From contig NZ_FNBN01000011.1 in the NCBI RefSeq assembly GCF_900102545.1, positions 159,570 to 223,569 on the forward strand: 64,000 nucleotides of DNA, read 5' to 3'. The translations under genes were made by a program, and so were the position numbers. Shown here piece after piece: positions 35,272-43,356 of this stretch; the stretch's first letter is position 1; each line of letters opens with the position of its first letter. The notes under the pieces are model-generated. The model did not search any database. It was not told the origin of the DNA and saw only the letters and a program-made list of their open reading frames with translations. Source of the stretch: Chitinophaga filiformis (lineage in GTDB: Bacteria; Bacteroidota; Bacteroidia; Chitinophagales; Chitinophagaceae).

Positions 35272-36209
35272 TTGTTTGTCAGCTTAAAAAGAAGAACATT
35301 ATTTTCATAAGCAGCGATCAGCGTATCTGCTGATTTAGCCATTTGTAATACCGGTTTATTCTGATACCCCGGGAACCTGAAACTACTTTCATAATGCCCG
35401 CTCTGAATATTATATACATCTACTACCGGCCCTCTGTAGTTGCTTTTCACCGCATCCTGAGACAATACATAAGAAAGCACGTACAGGTACTTTTCATCGG
35501 CTGTAGCAGTAGAATTCACAATCACAGATTTACTTGAACGTGTGTATATATTACCTGTTGGTACAGCGATATTGGAAGGAGGAGTATTATCAATGGTATG
35601 TATCAGTTTAGTGCGTTTATTTTCCTCATCATACTGTATAATACCTGAATTATAAAAGGAGATATAATATTGGTGATAATGATTGCTGATGTAAAAGCCA
35701 TCTGCAGAAAGTCCACCGTCTTCAAAACGGGGAAATTCATAAATAGTACTATCCAGTGTAGGCGTGTTAAATGCTCTCAGCTTTAGTTGTGCGATCTTTT
35801 TACTGGTGTCGAAACTCGTTTTCAGATAATGAGCAGCGCTTTTGCCTTGCCCATAGGTAATAACATTGTTTTCACTATCATCAAAGATATAGAAGGTATT
35901 CTTATCAATTTCCAGTCGTGTAACGATTCCGTTGTTACTATAGAATGAATCTATATTATGCAAATTAGCATTGTATCTGAAGATAGTTTTTTTGCTATAT
36001 ACATATCCATAGATATTACCCTGAGCAGCTTTCATGATACTTACCCTACCGGGAAACAAAACAGTGTCTATGGGTTGTAAAGTGAATCTGTCATACATCC
36101 TTTCATAGTTTGTAGATATTCTATCGGGTTCTGCTCCTTTAGCAAGGATATATGTAATGACGATGGCGCAGCATAATAGTGCTGATAGTATCAGTAGGTC
36201 TCTTTTCAT
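35268..36209 (-). CDS. Membrane-anchored beta-propeller protein
   Basis: Protein of 313 residues with an N-terminal hydrophobic segment (LLILSALLCCAIVITYILAK), which is more an uncleaved anchor than a lipobox. The rest shows repeating blade-like strands: GNIYGYVYSKKTIFRYNANL, KNTFYIFDDSENNVITYGQG, DGFYISNHYHQYYISFYNSG, DEKYLYVLSYVLS and ADTLIAAYENNVLLFKLT. This fits the six-bladed propellers common in Bacteroidota next to MauE-like proteins and small Cys peptides. Domain probably faces the periplasm. It overlaps the MauE-like gene by 4 bases and follows the peptide gene by 60 bases. No enzyme motif is visible. Confidence 0.75.
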   Translation of the reverse strand: MKRDLLILSALLCCAIVITYILAKGAEPDRISTNYERMYDRFTLQPIDTVLFPGRVSIMKAAQGNIYGYVYSKKTIFRYNANLHNIDSFYSNNGIVTRLEIDKNTFYIFDDSENNVITYGQGKSAAHYLKTSFDTSKKIAQLKLRAFNTPTLDSTIYEFPRFEDGGLSADGFYISNHYHQYYISFYNSGIIQYDEENKRTKLIHTIDNTPPSNIAVPTGNIYTRSSKSVIVNSTATADEKYLYVLSYVLSQDAVKSNYRGPVVDVYNIQSGHYESSFRFPGYQNKPVLQMAKSADTLIAAYENNVLLFKLTNK

Positions 36210-36269
36210 AAAGATAAGGCTGCAAGGGCAGCCTTACACCTTTTAAATTTAATGGAAATAGCAATTTAC

Positions 36270-36434
36270 TCAGGGGCAGATCTGTACTTTAATACCCCAT
36301 GCGCCGGTAGAATTACATTTCAGATCTGGTTCGCAATGACAGTAGGCGATTGCTTTGGATTGATTTGCCTTAACGGCAACAGCTACTGTAGTGCCAACAG
36401 CGAGCACCAGCAACAGAAAAGCTAACTTTTTCAT
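36270..36434 (-). CDS. Small secreted Cys-rich peptide, first gene of the MauE operon
   Basis: Gene of 54 codons. The product starts with a signal peptide, MKKLAFLLLVLAVGTTVAVA, followed by VKANQSKAIAYCHCEPDLKC and a tail with one more Cys (QICP at the end). The mature peptide of about 33 residues thus has four Cys in a C-x-C-x5-C-x13-C spacing, suited to two disulfides. The layout (signal, short spacer, Cys-rich tail) matches the small exported peptides encoded before propeller and MauE genes in Bacteroidota. It is the likely substrate of the MauE-like protein. I cannot assign an activity. Confidence 0.75.
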   Translation of the reverse strand: MKKLAFLLLVLAVGTTVAVAVKANQSKAIAYCHCEPDLKCNSTGAWGIKVQICP

Positions 36435-36567
36435 GTTTGTCTTTTTGGGTTAAAAAAAAGTAATAGTGAATACTAAAGGGTTACATAAGTGAAGCTAAGA
36501 AATACTTTTTGATTTTACAATATTCGCAATGGGATATTTTTGTTTACCGTTACCTGCTATTAAAGAC

Positions 36568-36601
36568 AAAAGGGCGCCTCAACTATCCTGAGACACCCTT
36601 T
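36568..36601 (-). terminator. Terminator-like hairpin of the 1406-residue T9SS protein
   Basis: AAAGGGCGCCTCA and TGAGACACCCTTT form a 13-position stem with two mismatches and a 7-base loop, 22 bases beyond the stop codon at 36623. Confidence 0.6.
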
Positions 36602-36622
36602 ACATCTTCATTATAATAACTG

Positions 36623-39600
36623 CTACTGCAATATCAGTGTAAGTACTTTTTTAGTACCATAACCGGTCAGCTCTATCAGATAGAATCCTTTAGGCTGTGT
36701 TGACAGATCCAATGTTTGCAATTGTTGTGAGGTAGTCTGGCTATACACTGCATTGCCCTGCAGGTTATATACATTGATAGCCACCTGTTTCAGCAATGGT
36801 TTCTCAAACTTCAGGAACACCTTTCCTTCCGAAGGGTTAGGGAAAGCAATAACCTTATTACCTCCGAGTATCACCTCTCCCACTGCGGTGATTACAACAG
36901 GCACCGCCGGGGAACGATTGACACATCCTGTACCATTACTGTATTCTACAGCATAAGCACCATTCTGTCTGGCAAGGTAATATGGCATGATGGCGCCGGG
37001 TATTGCTACGCCATCTCTATACCATTGCGTGTCGAATATATCTGAAGTGAAGAGGCTATCCCCGTTCTGGATCACTTCCGGTTTAGGTACCTTAGTCAGT
37101 AGTGTTATCGGCTCAGACCATCCGGTAGTATCTGCTGGTGAGCTTGAAATGACACGCAGGGCGTAGTTACCGGAGCACCTGATATTATCTGGAACGAATA
37201 CGCTCGCATACAGATCAAAATCATCTGACTGGAATGAACCCAGGTCTGTGACATCTCCAGGGTTCATACCCGTCTGGCGTCCACCCGGATCTTTTAATGT
37301 CAGCTGTACGGTATATATATTTTCAGGGTTCCTGATAGTTTTGAATCGTATCCCGAATTCAATGATACCAGATTCGAAAGTACGATCCTGATCCCAGAAG
37401 TTAACGGTCTCACCTGATACATAATATCCTTCGGATAACAGCTTACAGCCAGCTTCCTTCTCTATCTCTACTTTATAGACACCCGGAGCCGGTGCGAGAA
37501 TATAGGAACCCTTTACAGGTAACACTTTGTCATCTTTGTACCAGGTGAAGTTATAACCCGGTAAACTTGCTGCCATTGGTAACAATGCTGCATCTGCTTC
37601 ATATACACGCAATGTATCCATCCACCGGCCCCCACTAATACGAAAATTAAATTTCGGCAGCTCGCGGATCTTAATTGTATCTAAAACACGCAGGTTCCCG
37701 CAACCATCATACACTCTCACTGTATCTGCGCCCTTAACACGCACTATTATCTGGCTGGTCGTTTCGCCTGTACTCCACACTATACGACTCGCTGCTGCAG
37801 GCGGATTGATCTTCAAACGCGCCAGTCCCATGCAGGAATCAAGTTCAGTGATAATATGGAGATCCCAGGAAGGGTCGTCAGGAATCACGACCTGCTGAAC
37901 AACTTTCTTCTCTTTACCTGAAGCTGTAAACAGGCGCATGATCACATTGAATGTCCCGCCCCTTTTATAAACATGTACAGGGTCTTTTTTTGTATCACCG
38001 TTATGATCGCCAAAGTCCCATGCATAGGCTGTCACTGTCTCATCTGCAACAACCGGGGCATGGAACGTAACCATCTGATCTGAACAGGAAGCTCTCTCTA
38101 CTGTAAATGCCAGCGCTTGTGTTAATGTATCGGCCTTTTCCCAGAAGGTCCATGGCTCAGTTTTGGCTGTGCAGCCATTAGTCATGGTTACACGGGTCTG
38201 TAGCCTACCTATAGGCGGATTTATCCAGTAAGGCTTATGATCCTCTCTTACCAGTTGATCATCTATATACCAACTGAATGTAACATCTGGTGAAGGGTTG
38301 TCAACGGAAAACTCCACACCTCCATACATCGGTTGAATCACCAGGGTATCTTCTGCGCCATAGTGTTTGTTATAAACCGGGGCGAAGTAAGGCTTTAATT
38401 TAACATCGATCGAATCAACCACTCTTGCATTGTGGCAGAAATCATAACCAATTACCGTGAACTTACCTGGCTCCATCACAAAAATGGAATCGTCCATACG
38501 CTCATAAAGCGGGTCTCCATCCCATTCAAAAAACCAGAGCGGCTCCTTTGTCTTAATACTTACGTAAGCCTGGTCTCCACAGGGCAGTGTGTTTACGGTG
38601 ATCACAGGATCATAAACATTGGCTTTTACCGTGATAGATTTAGTGATAGATTGTTTCACGCTATCTGCCGTAGTCGCAGTAAATGTTACGCGGTAAGTAC
38701 CCGGTTTGAACGTATGTTCAGTAATGTAGTAAGTACCAATACTTCCATCTCCGAAATCCCACAGATATTTAACACCCTGCTGTCCTTCTACCGGCGTTCC
38801 TGTAAATCTCAGCAGATTAATGATACATTCATCGGTTGCGTAGGTAAAGCTCGTACCCTGGTTCCAGCCTTTGTATTCAAATGGAACTGACCTGTTACTA
38901 CAGCCAATTTCATTGATCACCTCCACCTCATAATTTCCTTTTACCGGATTGTTCAAGGCGGGAGCATTTACGCCAGCCTGCAATACACCTTCCATGTACC
39001 ACTTGTAGTGATCGCCGGCATTTACCGGACCAGCGACTAATGTATCTGCGGATGGGGATGCATGTATCTCAATGGAAGGCGCTGGTTTTGAAACCAGGTT
39101 TACATCCAGCGTATCTTTTTTGCGGATATTTCCCTGATTATCGAGCAGGTATACTACATATCGTCCTTTATTGGTCACGTAGATAGTATCTGTGTGTTGA
39201 CCGGTGCTCCACTCGAGGCTATAAGCACCTGCTGGTCCTTTCGCAGCAGCGATCAGCATAGCGGTATCCTTACAAGACGATATCCTACCGATATAGGCAT
39301 TCAGCTGCCAGTCAGTAACGGCGTTCTGCTTTATTTCTATGCTGGCAGTATAAGGAGTACCATTACAGGTATCTCTTACTGTCGCAGTATAGATACCGGG
39401 TGCAGTAACGTGAATGCTGTCTCTCAGCACTCCGGTATTCCATGTTATACTTTCTCCCCTGGAGGAAACATGTGCTTCCAGAATGTGAACACCAGGAATT
39501 GTAGCTGCATCATCAGTAATGTTCAATGAGTACTGAATATTGTTAACCACTATGACACCGGATCGTCGAAGCTGGCGTCCACTGACAGTAGTAGAGATAT

Positions 39601-40843
39601 AGCCGACATTGTAAGTACCCCCTGCTTTATACCTGTGTTGAGCAGTAACATGTGGCGCTAATGTTTCGGATACACCATCACCATAGCTCCAGGTAACACT
39701 TTTTACGGTATCTATTGATATTCCGGACGTATAGAACTTCGCTGAAAGGTTTGCGGCCAGCGAGTTACAATCTTCCCGGCTGATAGTCAGGAAAGGGATG
39801 ATGGAGTCTTTTGCCATGTTATATTCGAAGACAGGCGAAGACACAACACAACCAACAGAATAATTGGCCATTTCAACCTTGTAAAAACCAGGCACACTTA
39901 CACGCAGTTTGTTGACGCCTTCCGGTGTACTTGCTACTAAAGTATCATTGCGGTACCAGCTGTAATAGTATCCTTTACGCACAACAGTAGCAAATAGTGA
40001 ATCCTTCCCCTCCGCCGTTCTGAAGCGGATCACCGGAATGATCATCGGTTCAATAGTGACTTTTACCGTATCCCTCCTGGTCTTTCCATCTTTGTCTTTA
40101 AACGTTGCAACATAAGTATTGGATGAATTCACTGTGAGGGAGTCACCAGTCTGCCCCGTGTTCCATGTTATGGTATAGCTACTATCGGGAGCATTTGTGA
40201 AGGCTTTTAGTGTAGCTGATGTTCTGCAGCCATCGTTATACCATCCCCGGATGCTGAATTTCCAGGGACTGGTATCGGGGTTTCTGATCTCAACCGTATC
40301 AGTAGCCCTGATGTTGCCGCATGCGTCTTTTACATATGCGATATAATATCCCGGCACGGTAACAGTTATACTATCTACCGGATCATAATATCCTCCGAAA
40401 TAGGCCTTTGCACCAGCAGGCATAGCCTTTGCGGTCAATATGTGCGCATCCGGTTTAGTAAACGTGTCATCGTTAATGGTAACCGACCAGTTATCATCCA
40501 GCGGCTCCTGTTTTATGCTTACTTTCTTTGTAATGGAGCCTTTATAGCCCTTTTCTGTCGTAATAACCAGGGTAACGTCGTAATTACCACCTGCATCAAA
40601 ACGATAAGGCAACCTGGCAGTACGCCCCACAATTCTGCCAAATACACGCCATTCATATTTGCTGATGTTGTCTGTCATGCCATCGGGAATCACCACCGCG
40701 CTTTTTAACGTCACAGACTGCGTATGGCAAGGCAGGGTATCATATGTAAAGTCCATATAAGGAGAATCGACGCGGGGGGCATTTTTGGCCGATACTACAT
40801 GACAAAGGAATAATAGCACACACAAATGTGTTAACGTCTTCAT
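36623..40843 (-). CDS. Giant T9SS-sorted protein of four composite PKD/Ig repeat units
   Basis: Extracellular protein of 1406 residues with a signal peptide (MKTLTHLCVLLFLCHVVSA). It is built of four units, each starting with a PKD domain (near residues 60, 395, 690 and 940; YLWDFGDGS and YAWDFGDHNGD are the clearest), then modules of the form WxTGxxxDSIxVxxxGxYxxxVxDxCGNxRxxDT, then an Ig-like module of the form WYxDxxL ... VPGxYKVExxNxxGC. A last Ig-like module (FDTQWYRDGVAIPG) precedes the T9SS domain (AFPNPSEGKVFLKF ... PKGFYLIELTG). No catalytic motif. Likely an adhesive or scaffold protein. An exact -7 box lies at 40878. Confidence 0.85.
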   Translation of the reverse strand: MKTLTHLCVLLFLCHVVSAKNAPRVDSPYMDFTYDTLPCHTQSVTLKSAVVIPDGMTDNISKYEWRVFGRIVGRTARLPYRFDAGGNYDVTLVITTEKGYKGSITKKVSIKQEPLDDNWSVTINDDTFTKPDAHILTAKAMPAGAKAYFGGYYDPVDSITVTVPGYYIAYVKDACGNIRATDTVEIRNPDTSPWKFSIRGWYNDGCRTSATLKAFTNAPDSSYTITWNTGQTGDSLTVNSSNTYVATFKDKDGKTRRDTVKVTIEPMIIPVIRFRTAEGKDSLFATVVRKGYYYSWYRNDTLVASTPEGVNKLRVSVPGFYKVEMANYSVGCVVSSPVFEYNMAKDSIIPFLTISREDCNSLAANLSAKFYTSGISIDTVKSVTWSYGDGVSETLAPHVTAQHRYKAGGTYNVGYISTTVSGRQLRRSGVIVVNNIQYSLNITDDAATIPGVHILEAHVSSRGESITWNTGVLRDSIHVTAPGIYTATVRDTCNGTPYTASIEIKQNAVTDWQLNAYIGRISSCKDTAMLIAAAKGPAGAYSLEWSTGQHTDTIYVTNKGRYVVYLLDNQGNIRKKDTLDVNLVSKPAPSIEIHASPSADTLVAGPVNAGDHYKWYMEGVLQAGVNAPALNNPVKGNYEVEVINEIGCSNRSVPFEYKGWNQGTSFTYATDECIINLLRFTGTPVEGQQGVKYLWDFGDGSIGTYYITEHTFKPGTYRVTFTATTADSVKQSITKSITVKANVYDPVITVNTLPCGDQAYVSIKTKEPLWFFEWDGDPLYERMDDSIFVMEPGKFTVIGYDFCHNARVVDSIDVKLKPYFAPVYNKHYGAEDTLVIQPMYGGVEFSVDNPSPDVTFSWYIDDQLVREDHKPYWINPPIGRLQTRVTMTNGCTAKTEPWTFWEKADTLTQALAFTVERASCSDQMVTFHAPVVADETVTAYAWDFGDHNGDTKKDPVHVYKRGGTFNVIMRLFTASGKEKKVVQQVVIPDDPSWDLHIITELDSCMGLARLKINPPAAASRIVWSTGETTSQIIVRVKGADTVRVYDGCGNLRVLDTIKIRELPKFNFRISGGRWMDTLRVYEADAALLPMAASLPGYNFTWYKDDKVLPVKGSYILAPAPGVYKVEIEKEAGCKLLSEGYYVSGETVNFWDQDRTFESGIIEFGIRFKTIRNPENIYTVQLTLKDPGGRQTGMNPGDVTDLGSFQSDDFDLYASVFVPDNIRCSGNYALRVISSSPADTTGWSEPITLLTKVPKPEVIQNGDSLFTSDIFDTQWYRDGVAIPGAIMPYYLARQNGAYAVEYSNGTGCVNRSPAVPVVITAVGEVILGGNKVIAFPNPSEGKVFLKFEKPLLKQVAINVYNLQGNAVYSQTTSQQLQTLDLSTQPKGFYLIELTGYGTKKVLTLILQ

Positions 40844-40877
40844 AAAGGTACAGGGATTGTGAAGAATATAGTGGGTG

Positions 40878-40885
40878 CAAATATA
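40878..40885 (-). promoter_or_regulatory. Candidate -7 box (TATATTTG) of the 1406-residue protein
   Basis: Exact TAnnTTTG on the minus strand, 35 bases before the ATG. A TTTTG lies upstream at 40914-40910, but the 24-base spacer is longer than the usual 19-21. Confidence 0.5.
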
Positions 40886-40978
40886 TGTTAAAACATTTAT
40901 TTATAAGGGCAAAAGCAAGATATACTCTTTCACAATGCAATCACTGTGGAGTCAATTAATAAAGCCTATTTCCATCAA

Positions 40979-41188
40979 TTAATGATGAGTCTGCGGGTGT
41001 AACAGCTTAAAAAGCTCCAGCTGAAGATCTTCGTTCTTAAATTTATTCAATTGTTCAGTTTCGATTTCGTACCAGTCTTTCTTTTTACCTAAGGTTCCAA
41101 TAACGAAGGTGTGTCCGGCTTGCGCGGGTTCACCGGTTTCGGGGTGCTTTTTTGAGAGCGTTACAATAACATCTTTGAACTTTGACAT
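40979..41188 (-). CDS. Small basic protein of unknown function
   Basis: Protein of 69 residues with no signal peptide and many Lys: MSKFKDVIVTLSKKHPETGE opens it, followed by AGHTFVIGTLGKKKDWYEIE and a C-terminal LLHPQTHH. The start ATG and clean stop look genuine and the region is not covered by another gene, but no family is recognised. It points away from the sigma-factor gene of locus 2. Confidence 0.5.
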   Translation of the reverse strand: MSKFKDVIVTLSKKHPETGEPAQAGHTFVIGTLGKKKDWYEIETEQLNKFKNEDLQLELFKLLHPQTHH

Positions 41189-41479
41189 ACTATGAATATA
41201 AGATAAAATTCAATATGCTGCTTGATTTACAACACTTTATTTGATGCTGACTTTCAATTACCAGGTAATCAAATTACTTCGGCTTTCGGTAAGTAATGCC
41301 TAAACGACCCTAACCACTTAATAATCAACATTAACTGATTCCTGATTGAGTGGATAGTTGCCTTCCAGGCTACTCAACAGTCCCGTATCTACAATCTACT
41401 ATTAGCTTTTATCAATTCACTATCAGGTTAGTTGCTACTTTTTTGATATTTTGGTAATTATCACATTGAATTCCAGTTA

Positions 41480-42070
41480 TTGATAAACGCAGCAGACTTC
41501 CACGATGAAACAGGACTCCTCACAGGATTGTCCGCCGGGGATCAGGCAGCCTTTAAAGCGCTGTATGATAAATACCATCATGCGCTCTACCGTAAAACTT
41601 TCCAGCTACTGCAGTCTTCTTCAGAAACGGAGGATATCATCCAGGAGACATTTATTACGCTCTGGGAGAAACGAAAAGAGATCGATATCGCCAGACCGTT
41701 AGGCCCCTGGCTTTTCACTGTTACATTTAACCGTGCGGTGAATCATCTCAAAAAGCAGCTGCGTGAAAAAAGCAAAGTGGCGGCAGCTACCCTGCAACCT
41801 GTTATCGATAATGATTTTCTGATTGTTGAAAAACAGTGGAAGTTACTGGAAACTGCTATCAGCCAGCTATCCCCCCAAAAAAGACGCGTATTTCAGCTTT
41901 GCAAGATGGAAGGCCGTACATATGAAGAGACTTCGCAGCTGATGGGTATTTCCAGGTATACCGTAAAAGAATACCTGGGAGAAGTGATGTCTACATTAAG
42001 GGAGTATATAAGCAAGCATGTGAGTCATGATACTACGCTACTTCTTCTCCTGCTGACGCAAATTCTTTAA
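41480..42070 (+). CDS. ECF RNA polymerase sigma factor (locus 2)
   Basis: Extracytoplasmic-function sigma factor of 196 residues. No ATG exists near the N-terminus; TTG 41480 is the best start, though the frame stays open further upstream. Region 2 is FKALYDKYHHALYRKTFQLL and TEDIIQETFITLWEKRKEID; region 4 is LSPQKRRVFQLCKMEGRTYE and ETSQLMGISRYTVKEYLGEV. It ends in a hydrophobic tail (TTLLLLLLTQIL), like the sigma factor of locus 1. It is followed by fecR, susC and susD in the same direction, the standard order. Confidence 0.92.
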   Translation: MINAADFHDETGLLTGLSAGDQAAFKALYDKYHHALYRKTFQLLQSSSETEDIIQETFITLWEKRKEIDIARPLGPWLFTVTFNRAVNHLKKQLREKSKVAAATLQPVIDNDFLIVEKQWKLLETAISQLSPQKRRVFQLCKMEGRTYEETSQLMGISRYTVKEYLGEVMSTLREYISKHVSHDTTLLLLLLTQIL

Positions 42071-42142
42071 AAAAATCTTCTCTCCTACCCCCCCTTTTTT
42101 TATTACCGGTTGTATATAATATAAACAAAGATACCCTGGCAT

Positions 42143-43291
42143 TTGAAAAGCGATCAACAAAGATTAAAAGAGATCCTGTCGTCGCCGCACCGCAGTGCGG
42201 AAGATGAACAATGGCTGCAATCTTACCTGGCGTCGACAGATGCTGCGGAACTCCGAAAGCAGGCAGCAGACATTTTCCAGGAACATCTGCAGCAAGGTAC
42301 CCGTTTGCCACAGGAGACCTCAATGCGTATGTGGGATAAAATCCAGCAGCGGGTCGATACATTGGAAACACCCGTATTACGCCATTACCGGAAATACTGG
42401 TGGCTTGCAGCGGCCATGCTTGTTCTTGTAGTAATAACTTATCCTTTGCTACGAAAACAGCAGCCCAGGCCCATGGCCACATCTGTAGTAAAGCCCGGCA
42501 GCAACGAAGCAGTGCTGACACTTGCAGATGGCTCTAAAGTAGCATTAAGCGATACCGGCAGCCAGGTAATTAAAACCGGTAACATGGCCATTCAGCAAAA
42601 GCAGGGGGAATTGCGGTACGAGCAACAGGGCGATGAAGCCAATGCATTTAATGAGCTTACGACACCCCGTGGTGGCGTATTCCAGGTAAGCCTTCCTGAC
42701 GGCAGTCATGTATGGCTTAACGCAGCCTCATCGCTTAAATACCCGTTAAAGTTTAAAGGTACCCGGACAGTGATACTAAACGGACAAGCATACTTTGAGA
42801 TAGCACCTAACCCCAGGCAACCGTTTATTGTAAAGGTAAATGAAATGGAGGTACAGGTATTGGGGACCAGTTTCGACATTATGGCCTACAATGATGAACA
42901 GGTAGTAAACACGACCCTGGTAGAAGGAGCCGTAAAAGTATTACAGGGGGAGACATCTGCCTTATTACATCCCGGACAACAATCAACACTGCATCCCGCC
43001 ACCGGAAATATGGAAGTACAAGCTGCCAACCTTGAAAGTGTACTGGCCTGGCGTAATGGAAAATTTGAACTGGAAAATACCGACCTGCCAGCTTTCCTGC
43101 GACAACTGGCGCGATGGTATGATATAGAGATCACCATTGAGGCCCCGGCAAAAGAAGTAGCCGCTAAGAAATTCGGTGGCCAGATAGGCAGAGATATGGA
43201 TCTGCAGGACGTACTAAAAATATTGGACCTCTACGGAGTTGACTGCAAACTTGAAAACAGAAAACTTACCGTGCTCTCCGTGCATTCCTAA
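42143..43291 (+). CDS. fecR-like: FecR family anti-sigma factor (locus 2)
   Basis: Anti-sigma factor of 382 residues, starting at a TTG because no ATG is suitable. Layout: cytoplasmic sigma-binding part (1-80), one membrane helix (about 82-102, YWWLAAAMLVLVVITYPLL), FecR domain (about 170-270, LTTPRGGVFQVSLPDGSHVW, LNAASSLKYPLKFKG) and a C-terminal domain (ENTDLPAFLRQLARWYDIEI, ending KLTVLSVHS). It lies 72 bases after its sigma gene and 65 bases before susC. It should pass the signal from the SusC STN domain to the sigma factor. Confidence 0.95.
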   Translation: MKSDQQRLKEILSSPHRSAEDEQWLQSYLASTDAAELRKQAADIFQEHLQQGTRLPQETSMRMWDKIQQRVDTLETPVLRHYRKYWWLAAAMLVLVVITYPLLRKQQPRPMATSVVKPGSNEAVLTLADGSKVALSDTGSQVIKTGNMAIQQKQGELRYEQQGDEANAFNELTTPRGGVFQVSLPDGSHVWLNAASSLKYPLKFKGTRTVILNGQAYFEIAPNPRQPFIVKVNEMEVQVLGTSFDIMAYNDEQVVNTTLVEGAVKVLQGETSALLHPGQQSTLHPATGNMEVQAANLESVLAWRNGKFELENTDLPAFLRQLARWYDIEITIEAPAKEVAAKKFGGQIGRDMDLQDVLKILDLYGVDCKLENRKLTVLSVHS

Positions 43292-43356
43292 ACAACCAAA
43301 ATTACCAGCACCCAATGTAAAATCAACTATAGCCCATCACTAAATTCCACTAATCT

